Shown here: piece after piece, positions 9,741 to 16,395 of the stretch
How the letters are laid out: each line of letters opens with the position of its first letter
Position numbering within the stretch: the stretch's first letter is position 1
Assembly: GCA_964400405.1 (NCBI GenBank)
Contig: CAYNUO010000068.1
Location: 1 to 16,395 of the forward strand
From: CANKJK01 sp964400405
GTDB taxonomy: Bacteria; Acidobacteriota; Vicinamibacteria; Vicinamibacterales; UBA2999
Direction: 5' to 3'
Length of the DNA: 16,395 bases
The notes under the pieces: model-generated
The model's database searches: none
The model's input: only the letters and a program-made list of their open reading frames with translations
Told to the model about the DNA's origin: nothing
Position numbers and translations under genes: made by a program

Positions 9741-10594
9741 TTCGCGGCCTCCGCCTGACGCAGCTCGCGCGTCTTGAGCGCCAGCGCCGTCACGAGCCGT
9801 TCGAGCTCCGCCTCGTACTTCGCCGGATCGAGGCTGCCTTTCAGGACCTTGAGGGACTCGACCTGCTGTTCCAGCTCACGCCGTTCGACCTGAAGCGCGC
9901 GGACTTTCGGGTCGCTGGACTGCGCCTCGCCGCCGGCCGTGCCGAGCGCAAAGACCGGCGCCAGCTTGCCCGTGTCGTCGAGCACCGAGTGCTCAGTGGC
10001 CAGCAGTCCCGTGCGCTCGTAGGCCTTCGTCACCTCGCGCTGCGCGAACTCGTAGGCCTCCTGCACGGTGACGCGGCGGTTCTTGTCGAGGTCCGCTGCC
10101 TCCGACGCGAACGCATCGACGAAGTAGCCGCCGAAGAGCGTCGCAAACTGCTCCGACCCGTTCCGCGTGGCCGTCACGATGGTCCGGTTCGGGCCGGCCA
10201 TCGCGTCCTTGAAGGGCCCGCTCGCGCTCGTCGTGTTCACCAGCACCAGCCGTTTGGACGCCACGCCCTTCAACATGGCCTCGAGGTCAGCCGGCGCGAG
10301 GTCCGGTCCCTTCAGGTTGAACTTCGGCACGCGGCCGTCGAACGTGCCGTGGCCGATCAGGACGACGAAGACCACGTCGTCCGCGCCGGCGGCCTTCCCG
10401 ATGCGCGCGATCGCCTGCTCGACGTCGGCGCGGGTCGGGTCGGCCTTCAGGTGCTGGATGCGGTCCGCCGGCACGCCGAGGCTGGTGGCGCTGGTGACGA
10501 GCGTCGTCCCCCACTTGTCGAAGAGGGTCGCGTGCTCCGGGTCTCCGGTCAGGCCGACGACGACCAGCAGGAATGCCCGTGCCAGCGCCGTCAT
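9737..10594 (-). CDS. Caspase/C13-like protein lacking cysteine
   Basis: The 285-residue protein begins with a short hydrophobic export signal (about 5-15). The core resembles caspase-clan peptidases (legumain/C13): strand VVFVVLIGHGTFDG with the usual catalytic His at H82, and strand RLVLVNTTSASGPF (115-128), where such enzymes have the Cys of 'ACxSG'. Aligning on SG puts S123 at the Cys position, and the whole protein contains no Cys. It is therefore either a non-catalytic relative or a Ser variant. An EF-hand-like loop DLDKNRRVT (168-176) and a C-terminal coiled coil (about 230-284) follow. The ATG at 10594 is preferred over one 30 bases upstream because it makes an ATGA overlap with the preceding stop and begins at the signal peptide. 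The family assignment is by eye. Confidence 0.75.
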   Translation of the reverse strand: MTALARAFLLVVVGLTGDPEHATLFDKWGTTLVTSATSLGVPADRIQHLKADPTRADVEQAIARIGKAAGADDVVFVVLIGHGTFDGRVPKFNLKGPDLAPADLEAMLKGVASKRLVLVNTTSASGPFKDAMAGPNRTIVTATRNGSEQFATLFGGYFVDAFASEAADLDKNRRVTVQEAYEFAQREVTKAYERTGLLATEHSVLDDTGKLAPVFALGTAGGEAQSSDPKVRALQVERRELEQQVESLKVLKGSLDPAKYEAELERLVTALALKTRELRQAEAAK

Positions 10595-12873
10595 GCCAGC
10601 CCCGCCGAGCGCCGGTAGCCCCACTCCGCGAAGGCGAGGCCCAGCAGCAGCAGAAGAACGACCGGCAGGCTCCAGAGGTCGCGCTCTTCGGAGGTGGTTA
10701 CGCCGCGGCCGCCGTAGCGGACGTCCTCCGCGAGCCCGTCCGTGGCGCCGGCGTCGTAATAGCGGCCCCCGGTGTCCTCGGCGATGCGGCGCAGCGTCTG
10801 CGCCTTCATGCCCGAGTTGAAGTACTCCGCGGCACTCGCCCCCGCCTGCACGTGCGCGGAGCCGCTCCCGAGCGACGCGCCGGCGCGGTCGGCGTCGACG
10901 CGCACTTCGTACCGGCCCACGGCGCGACCCGCGAACGTGCCCCGGTAGTGCCCCGCCCGCTCACCGGAGAGTGCGAGCGCGACATCCTCGACCCGTCCGT
11001 CCGGGGCGGTGATGTGCGCGGTGACCTTCGCATCGCCTACGGCGTCGTACGTCTTGTCCGTGACGGTGGCCTCGACCGTCACCGCGTCTCCCGGCTCCAC
11101 CTGCTCGAGGGACGTGCGGACATCCACCGGCCCCGGCACGCCGTCGACGAGCGCACGGAGCATCTGCCGCCAGAGATTCTCGTGCGTCTGATCCTCGAGC
11201 GGGATGCTCGCGTGCATCTGCCAGATCCAGGAATCCTGCAGCGTGAACACCATCGCCTTCCCGCGCCCGTAGCGCTGCGAGGCGAGCACGATCTGCAGAC
11301 GCCCACGCTCGTCCGTGCCGGAGAGCATGGCCGTGGCGCCTGGCTTCAGCTGGCCGAGGGCGTTCACGCTCGTCACCTGCGGCAGCTCCGTCCAGCGCTT
11401 CAGCGACGCCGCGGGCGTCTCGGCGATCTGCGTGACGGCATGGCCGGCGCCCTCGCGCGTCGGCGTCACATGCAGCCGCATCAGCGGCGGTTCGCCGGCA
11501 GGCGCGCGCTCGATGACGACCGGCAGGGCGTCGGCCACCGGCGTCCCGGCCCAGCCGCCCTGCGCGAACGAGCGTCCGCCACCCAGCACCAGGAGTCCGC
11601 CCCCGCGCTTGTCCACGAACTCCGCGATCATCCGGAGCTGGTCGCCCGTGAAGGCGCCCGCCTCGACGCTGCCCAGAATCAGGGCCCGGTAGGCGAACAG
11701 CTCCTCGCGCGTCTTCGGAAAGCCGCCCGCGAGTTCGTCCGCGCTGTCGATGTCCAGCCGGAGGTACTTGTTGTCCGCCGTGCGCTGCAGCGCGACGAGC
11801 TGGAGATTCTTGTCGTCGCCCACGGCCCGGCGGATGAACTTCATCTCGAAGCGCGGCTCGCCCTCGTAGTAGAGGATCTTCTCGCGTTCGCCGCGCACGT
11901 CGATCGTCGCGTCGCGGACGTTGTTCTCCGCCACCACTTCGCCGGGCAGCACCGAGGCCCGGAACCGGAATGCGCGTGGCCCCGGCTCCGACGCCATCAC
12001 GCGGAGACGCACCGTCGCAGGCGCGCCGTCCGCGCCCAGCCGGACCTTCTCGCTGCCGACGATCCGCCCTTCATCCTCGACATCGACGGTCGCCGTTTCG
12101 CCGGCAAGACCCGAGTGCGAGAGCGTCACGTCCACGAGCAGCGCGTTGCCCACGAGCACCGACGGCGGCGCGTTCACGCGGTCCACCTGGAGGTCCTTCG
12201 ACAGCCGCTCCTGACCGACGCCCACCGTGTAGACCGGGAGCTTTTCGGCCTTCAGGCCCAGCAGCGCCGGTGCCAGCCCCGACTCGCTCGTGTCGGCGCC
12301 GTCGCTGACCAGCACCATGCCCGCCACCGGCAGTCCGGCGAGCTCCTGACGCGCCGCCTCGAGCGCATCACCCAGCCTCGTCTGCGTGCCGCCGAAGGTC
12401 AGGCCAGCCTCGGCGTCCATCCGCGCCGCCGTGGAAGAGAAATGAAACGTGCGGACCAGGAACTTGTCCGAGAGCGCCTTGACGAGCGGGCGGTCCGGCG
12501 TCGCGAACTGTTCCTGCTCGTAAGCGCCGCGCGGCTTGCCGTTCCAGTCGCGCACCTGCATGCTGCGCGAATCGTCGAGCAGCACCGCGAGCACGTTCTG
12601 CTGCGGCACCGCCGTCTTGACGACGAGCACGGGCCGGAACAGGCACAGCACGACGACGGCGATGAGCGCGAGGCGCAGCGACAGGAGGATGGCGCGGGCG
12701 CGCGGTGTCGCCTGCCCGCCGACGCGGCGGTAAGTCAGAACTGCGGCGACGGCAAGTGCGACCCCGGCGGCCGCTGCAGCGTAGGATCCGGCGGTCGGAT
12801 CGAACCTGAAGGCGCCCTGCTCGAAGACGACCGGCCGATATGTGAACAGCGCCTGAAAGACGGTTTCGAGCAC
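10591..12873 (-). CDS. Membrane VWA/GATase-like protein, first gene of the cluster
   Basis: The 760-residue protein has two N-terminal membrane helices (about 31-48 and 62-84), a VWA domain with the metal site LLDDSRS (D100, S102, S104), T165 and SDGAD with D191, and beta-rich Ig-like parts. A GATase-like Rossmann region follows at about 330-455 (KILYYEGEPRFE, RALILGSVEAG, RGGGLLVLGGGRSFAQGG), then further beta domains. A final helix at about 735-750 ends near the C-terminus. Its only Cys (C77) is in a membrane helix, so the GATase-like part has no nucleophile of the classical kind. Most of the protein should face the periplasm. The GTG at 12873 is the only usable start, because an in-frame stop lies 24 bases upstream. 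The stop overlaps the next start as ATGA. Confidence 0.87.
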   Translation of the reverse strand: MLETVFQALFTYRPVVFEQGAFRFDPTAGSYAAAAAGVALAVAAVLTYRRVGGQATPRARAILLSLRLALIAVVVLCLFRPVLVVKTAVPQQNVLAVLLDDSRSMQVRDWNGKPRGAYEQEQFATPDRPLVKALSDKFLVRTFHFSSTAARMDAEAGLTFGGTQTRLGDALEAARQELAGLPVAGMVLVSDGADTSESGLAPALLGLKAEKLPVYTVGVGQERLSKDLQVDRVNAPPSVLVGNALLVDVTLSHSGLAGETATVDVEDEGRIVGSEKVRLGADGAPATVRLRVMASEPGPRAFRFRASVLPGEVVAENNVRDATIDVRGEREKILYYEGEPRFEMKFIRRAVGDDKNLQLVALQRTADNKYLRLDIDSADELAGGFPKTREELFAYRALILGSVEAGAFTGDQLRMIAEFVDKRGGGLLVLGGGRSFAQGGWAGTPVADALPVVIERAPAGEPPLMRLHVTPTREGAGHAVTQIAETPAASLKRWTELPQVTSVNALGQLKPGATAMLSGTDERGRLQIVLASQRYGRGKAMVFTLQDSWIWQMHASIPLEDQTHENLWRQMLRALVDGVPGPVDVRTSLEQVEPGDAVTVEATVTDKTYDAVGDAKVTAHITAPDGRVEDVALALSGERAGHYRGTFAGRAVGRYEVRVDADRAGASLGSGSAHVQAGASAAEYFNSGMKAQTLRRIAEDTGGRYYDAGATDGLAEDVRYGGRGVTTSEERDLWSLPVVLLLLLGLAFAEWGYRRSAGLA

Positions 12874-12886
12874 CGGGCCCCCGTTA

Positions 12887-12909
12887 GGCGGCGATCATAT
12901 ATCGCTGCC
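12887..12909. promoter_or_regulatory. Inverted repeat upstream of the seven-gene cluster
   Basis: Arms of 9 bp (GGCAGCGAT and ATCGCCGCC on the minus strand, one mismatch) flank a 5-base centre. It lies in the 65-bp gap between bshA and the first cluster gene, 13 bases before the GTG. A TATGAT sequence (12894-12899, minus strand) in the middle resembles a -10 box, but no matching -35 box is visible 17 bases away. An operator over a promoter is a possible reading; an RNA stem after bshA is another. Confidence 0.35.
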
Positions 12910-12938
12910 AGAAGGCGCCGCCGACCTTTGTGCGCGCT

Positions 12939-14066
12939 CTAGCGGGTCGCGGCCTGGTAGCAGGCCTCGTAGAGCGGGACGACCCTCTCAGCAGAGAAGC
13001 GTTCGACGACGCGCTGGCGCGCGGCCTTCCCGACGGTGCAGCGGCGGGCCGGGTCCCGAAGCAGCGCGATCGCGGTCTCCGCCATGCCCGCCACGTCTTC
13101 CGGGTCATGCAGGAACCCCGTCACGCCGTCCTCGACGACCTCGGGCAGGCCGCCGACGCGCGTCGAGACGACGGGCAGCTCACAGGCCATCGCCTCGAGC
13201 GCGGCCAGCCCGAAGCTCTCGAGCGCCGACGGCAGCAGGAACACGTCCGCGATCGACATCAGCGGCATGACCTCCTCCTGCGCGCCGAGCACGTCGACCA
13301 GGTGCGTGATCCCGAGCTGCCGGCCCAGTCGGTACGCGGTGCTCAGCTCGGGGCCGTCGCCGACGAGCAGCAGCCGGGATGGCACGTCGCGCCGGATCCG
13401 GTCGAACGTCTCCATCACCAGATCGATCCGCTTGACCGGACGGAAGTTGGACACATGAATGACGAGGCGCGTGTCGTCGTCCGCGTAGCGGCGCCGCAGT
13501 TCCGGCAGCGACTGCCGCCGATGGACGCCCGGGTCCAGGAAGTTCGGAATCACCCGGATCGGGCGCGTCACGCGCAGCTCCTTCCGCGTGTCGTCCTTGA
13601 GGCTCTCGGAGACCGCCGTCACCACATCCGACTGCTCGATCGAGTAGGCGACGATCTCCGAGTACGACGGGTCATTGCCGACGAGCGTGATGTCCGTGCC
13701 GTGGAGCGTCGCCACGAGTTTCGGCGTGGCGGAGCTGGTCGACGCCAGGACCTGCTTCGCGAGGAGCGCGGCGGTGGCGTGCGGCACGGCGTAGTGGGCG
13801 TGGATCACGTCGAGCCGGAACTCGCGGGCCACCTGGACGACCTTGTTCGCGAGCGACAGCAGGTACTGCGGTTCACGGAAAAGCGGATACGTGGGCGTCA
13901 GCACCTGGTGGAACGACAGGCCGGCCTGGAACTCGCCCATCCGGAAGGGCATTTCCGTGCTGATCATGTGCACCGAGTGCCCGCGCGTCGCGAGCACCTT
14001 GCCGAGTTCCGTGGCCACGACACCCGACCCGCCGACCGATGCGTAGCAGATGATCCCGACGTTCAT
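12939..14066 (-). CDS. bshA: N-acetyl-alpha-D-glucosaminyl L-malate synthase BshA
   Basis: BshA transfers GlcNAc from UDP-GlcNAc to L-malate, the first step of bacillithiol synthesis in the cytoplasm. The 375-residue product has the normal length and a GT4 (GT-B) layout. The start MNVGIICYASVGGSGVVATELG holds the GGSG loop at 12-15, followed by VIHAHYAVPHA (88-98), LHGTD (121-125), SNFRPVKRID in the UDP-sugar domain, and the E-x7-E motif at E283 and E291 in ESFGLAALE. The open frame extends 68 codons upstream, but the ATG at 14066 is chosen because it matches the family N-terminus and overlaps the bshB1 stop as ATGA. The overlap indicates one transcript with bshB1. Bacillithiol is known from Firmicutes, Deinococci and some Acidobacteria. 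Confidence 0.93.
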   Translation of the reverse strand: MNVGIICYASVGGSGVVATELGKVLATRGHSVHMISTEMPFRMGEFQAGLSFHQVLTPTYPLFREPQYLLSLANKVVQVAREFRLDVIHAHYAVPHATAALLAKQVLASTSSATPKLVATLHGTDITLVGNDPSYSEIVAYSIEQSDVVTAVSESLKDDTRKELRVTRPIRVIPNFLDPGVHRRQSLPELRRRYADDDTRLVIHVSNFRPVKRIDLVMETFDRIRRDVPSRLLLVGDGPELSTAYRLGRQLGITHLVDVLGAQEEVMPLMSIADVFLLPSALESFGLAALEAMACELPVVSTRVGGLPEVVEDGVTGFLHDPEDVAGMAETAIALLRDPARRCTVGKAARQRVVERFSAERVVPLYEACYQAATR

Positions 14067-14788
14067 CGCCCCCCCTCGCTGACCCACCCGCGCGGCAACA
14101 GGCCGTCCCGCACGACGGGGGCCTTCACCACGAACCCCTCCGCCCACGCCACGTTCGCCAGCGCGCCGAACTGCGCGTCCCGGCTCTCGACGAGTTGCCG
14201 GAACCTGGGCGACGTCAGCCGCGTCTCGACGGCCCCGTCGGCAGCCGTCGTGAACTGCGTGCCGTAGCACGCCAGCGCGCGGCGCTTGGTCTCATAGTGG
14301 GCGGAGACGTCCACGACGAAGGAGGGCGGGACCGAGTCGTTGATGAAGTAGTAGCAGACCGACTGCGGCTTCCACGCGGGTCCGCCCGCGTCGTAGCGCC
14401 GGAGGCCCGCGTTGAACACGGCCTCGGTCAGCACCTGGCTGGCGGTCACGTGGTCGGGGTGGCGGTCGGCCCAGTACGGCACGGCGACCGTCGCCGGCTG
14501 CACGCGACGGATCAGCGCCGCGGCGTCACGGATGTGCTCGGCGCTGCTGCCGATGCCGCGGTCGGGCCAGCGGAAATTGGTGCGCCACGCGGCGCCGAGC
14601 ACCGCGCGGGCCGCTTCGCCCTCCGCCAGGCGCTCTTCGACAGTGCCGTTGCTGCCCATCTCGCCGGCCGTCAGGTCGCACAGGCCGACCCGGGCACCCG
14701 CGGCCGTATGGACCGCCACGGCGGCGCCCATGCCGATCTCGATGTCGTCGGGATGCGGGCCGAACACGAGGAGGTCCACGCGGTCCAT
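14063..14788 (-). CDS. bshB1: Bacillithiol biosynthesis deacetylase BshB1
   Basis: BshB1 removes the acetyl group from GlcNAc-malate, the second bacillithiol step. The 241-residue protein is a zinc-dependent LmbE/PIG-L deacetylase. PHPDDIEIG at 11-19 supplies the zinc ligands H12 and D15 and the catalytic Asp, and HPDH at 110-113 supplies H113, in the same positions as in characterised BshB proteins. The segment TAGEMGSNGT (40-49) is also typical of BshB1. The length is normal. It overlaps bshA by ATGA (14063-14066), so the two genes are one transcription unit. Other LmbE-family enzymes (for example mycothiol deacetylases) share the fold, but the direct link to bshA makes the assignment firm. 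The ligase gene bshC is not in this window. Confidence 0.93.
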   Translation of the reverse strand: MDRVDLLVFGPHPDDIEIGMGAAVAVHTAAGARVGLCDLTAGEMGSNGTVEERLAEGEAARAVLGAAWRTNFRWPDRGIGSSAEHIRDAAALIRRVQPATVAVPYWADRHPDHVTASQVLTEAVFNAGLRRYDAGGPAWKPQSVCYYFINDSVPPSFVVDVSAHYETKRRALACYGTQFTTAADGAVETRLTSPRFRQLVESRDAQFGALANVAWAEGFVVKAPVVRDGLLPRGWVSEGGR

Positions 14789-14835
14789 CGCGCCATGTTA
14801 CCCGTTCAGCGTGAGGCCTCCGGGCCTGGACTAAA

Positions 14836-15600
14836 ATGGCCCGCATCGTGCCGATGCAGGTCATCGTGAACGCGGACGACCTCGGCATCTCGGAACCGGT
14901 GAACGCCGAGATCTTCCGTCTGATGCGTGCGGGACGCGTCACGTCGGCCACGGTGATGGCCAACGGCCCCGCGGTCGGGCACGCCGCCGCCCAGCTGCAC
15001 GACTACCCGCAGGCCTCGTTCGGCGTGCATCTCAACATCAACGAATTCACGCCCGTCACGACGACTCCAGGCCTCGCGCCGATCCTGGGCGCCGACGGCA
15101 CGTTTGCCGGGAACATCCGGGATGTGCCGGTGACGGCGGAGCTGAAGCAGGCGATCCGCGCCGAGTGGCGTGCCCAGATCGACCGGCTCCGGTCGCTCGG
15201 CGTCGAGCTCAGCCACATCGACTCCCACTTTCACGTGCACACGATGCCGGCGCTTTTCGGCACGTTGAAGGCCGTCCAGCGCGACACCGGGATTCGCAGG
15301 GCGCGCCTGACCAAGAACGTCTTCGCAACGGCCGACACGCCGGGACCGGTGCGCCGTGCGGCGAAGGCCGCGTGGAACGCCGGCCTCCGTCACTACGTGC
15401 GGACGCGGACCGCGGACGCCTTCACCGACCTCGCGACCATGGTGAGCGAGGTCTCGGCCGACGTGCCGCCCGCGCACTCCATCGAAGTGATGGTGCATCC
15501 GGGACACCACGGCTTCGTGGCCGAGAGCGCCGTCCTCGAGCAGGAGTGGTGGCGACGCTTCAATTACGCCGTCGAGTTCGTCAACTATCGGGCGATCTGA
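14836..15600 (+). CDS. ChbG/YdjC-family carbohydrate deacetylase
   Basis: The protein has 254 residues. Family members such as ChbG remove an acetyl group from chitooligosaccharides, and HpnK acts in hopanoid side-chain synthesis. The family motifs are complete: IVNADDLGIS (10-19, with D14 and D15), GVHLN with H65, the metal-site stretch HIDSHFHVH (127-135, with H131), and MVHPGHHG near residue 226. The substrate cannot be read from the sequence. The ATG at 14836 has no good ribosome site. The ATG at 14854 (MQVIVNADDLG) fits the usual family start better, so the true N-terminus may be six residues shorter. A small inverted repeat, AGGCC-TCCG-GGCCT, lies at 14814-14827 in the 47-bp region shared with divergent bshB1. 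The gene converges on the phosphatase gene with 15 bases between stops. Confidence 0.9.
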   Translation: MARIVPMQVIVNADDLGISEPVNAEIFRLMRAGRVTSATVMANGPAVGHAAAQLHDYPQASFGVHLNINEFTPVTTTPGLAPILGADGTFAGNIRDVPVTAELKQAIRAEWRAQIDRLRSLGVELSHIDSHFHVHTMPALFGTLKAVQRDTGIRRARLTKNVFATADTPGPVRRAAKAAWNAGLRHYVRTRTADAFTDLATMVSEVSADVPPAHSIEVMVHPGHHGFVAESAVLEQEWWRRFNYAVEFVNYRAI

Positions 15601-15615
15601 CGGCCGGAAGGGCGG

Positions 15616-16395
15616 CTACCCGTCCGAACCGACCGTGACCGCGCGCACGGCGTCGTGCAGCACGCCGTTCGAGTAGATGCCACGGCCCGAGTCGACCGTC
15701 CACGCGCCCGAATGGTCGCTGAACCGGCCGCCGGCTTCCTCGACGATGAGCGCGGGCGCCGCGAAGTCCCAGGGCCCACCCGTGTAAAAGACGGCGGCAT
15801 CCAGTGCGCCCGACGCCACCTCGAACGCGGGGTGATAGATCAACGCATCGCTGCACGGCATCGCGGCCCGCACGGTGTCGACGCCCCGCTGCGCGCCGGC
15901 GTCCGGAACGTAGCGCGGCGGGGGCACCCAGCCCCGCGCCTCCGCGAGCACGCTCACACGGCTGACCCCGAGTCGCTCCGCGGGGCCGTCGGCCGTGCTC
16001 CGGAACGCGCCGTGTCCGCGGAGCGCCCACGTGACACGCGGACGCGCGGGCTCGACGCACAGACCGAGCACGACGAGGCCGTTCGCCTCGAGTGCAATGA
16101 GCGCGCCCCAGGCGTCCGACCCCTCGGCAAACTGCGCCGTGCCGTCGATGCCGTCAAGGATCCAGCGGCGCGGACCCGAGCCGCTGGCGCCGAACTCCTC
16201 GCCGAGGATCGCGTCGTCCGGCCGGGCCTCGGCCAGCAACGCGCGCAGCCTCGTCTCGGTCGCCATGTCGGCCTCCGTGACGACGCTGCCGTCGGGCTTG
16301 CGCCACTCGCGTGGCGCGTGCTTCCAGTGGGAGAGCGTGACCTCGGCGGCGGCCGCCGCGAGGCGCCGGGCCAGCGCCAGGTCGTCGTCGAGTGT
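15616..16395 (-). CDS. Inositol-monophosphatase/HisN-like phosphatase, 5' end missing
   Basis: About 259 residues are visible, and the reading frame stays open to the right edge, so the N-terminus lies outside the window. An ATG at 16266 is internal: the 43 codons upstream still fit the family (TLSHWKH, then KPDGSVVTEAD). Metal-site motifs are GEEFG, ILDGIDGT and GGPWDFAAPALIVEEAGG, which together give the Mg2+ ligands of this phosphatase family. The pattern IDGTxxFxxGxxxWGxxIAL is closest to the HisN type of histidinol-phosphatase, but inositol-1-phosphatase or another sugar phosphatase is possible. One change is visible: the usual DPIDGT reads DGIDGT here. No other histidine gene is in the window. 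Confidence 0.88.
   Translation of the reverse strand, partial: TLDDDLALARRLAAAAAEVTLSHWKHAPREWRKPDGSVVTEADMATETRLRALLAEARPDDAILGEEFGASGSGPRRWILDGIDGTAQFAEGSDAWGALIALEANGLVVLGLCVEPARPRVTWALRGHGAFRSTADGPAERLGVSRVSVLAEARGWVPPPRYVPDAGAQRGVDTVRAAMPCSDALIYHPAFEVASGALDAAVFYTGGPWDFAAPALIVEEAGGRFSDHSGAWTVDSGRGIYSNGVLHDAVRAVTVGSDG

Noticed and set aside
10594..10624. Upstream ATG at 10624 for the caspase-like gene
   Set aside because: It adds ten Gly/Pro-rich residues before the signal peptide, whereas the ATG at 10594 overlaps the preceding stop as ATGA.
14067..14270. 68-codon N-terminal extension of the bshA frame
   Set aside because: It is Arg/Gly-rich, lies inside bshB1, and the family N-terminus MNVGIICY begins at 14066.
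16264..16266. ATG at 16266 as the start of the phosphatase gene
   Set aside because: The frame upstream remains open to the edge and encodes the family's conserved KxDGSxVTEAD segment, so the gene is partial and not short.

Overview
The window looks like a chromosomal piece of a high-GC, Gram-negative-type bacterium. It is most likely an acidobacterium of the Vicinamibacteria type. That placement is inferred from the gene set (a MoxR/DUF58/BatA/DUF4175 cluster beside bacillithiol genes, plus a TAT-exported protein); there is no rRNA or marker gene to prove it. The 100-N run inside a gene points to a draft or metagenome-derived scaffold. Coding density is very high. I see no tRNA, rRNA, CRISPR array, insertion sequence or phage gene.

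Left edge (2-1255): a small TAT-exported SnoaL/limonene-epoxide-hydrolase-like protein on the minus strand, divergent from a membrane-anchored split-barrel-like protein of unknown role on the plus strand.

Core (12873 down to 1257, minus strand): seven genes in one direction. In transcription order they are a membrane VWA/GATase-like protein, a caspase/C13-like protein with no cysteine, a secreted DUF4159 protein, a MoxR AAA+ ATPase, a cytoplasmic DUF58 protein, a BatA-like membrane VWA protein, and a large DUF4175 membrane coiled-coil protein. Four of the six junctions are ATGA, GTGA or TAGATG, so translation is probably coupled. A short hairpin sits at the one long internal junction (DUF4159/MoxR). 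MoxR plus VWA proteins is a known type of ATP-driven chaperone or assembly pair. Here the ATPase would act with DUF58 in the cytoplasm, while the membrane VWA, DUF4159, pseudo-peptidase and DUF4175 proteins face the envelope. The substrate is unknown. The DUF4175 gene carries an assembly gap next to a Gly/Gln repeat.

Upstream (14788 down to 12939, minus strand): bshB1 and bshA, overlapping by ATGA, encode two of the three bacillithiol-synthesis steps; bshC is not in the window. A 65-bp gap with an inverted repeat separates bshA from the seven-gene cluster.

Right edge: a ChbG/YdjC-type carbohydrate deacetylase on the plus strand, divergent from bshB1, then the convergent C-terminal part of an inositol-monophosphatase/HisN-like phosphatase that runs off the window.

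The best candidates for an under-described system are the seven-gene envelope cluster and, within it, the caspase-like protein whose usual cysteine appears to be a serine.
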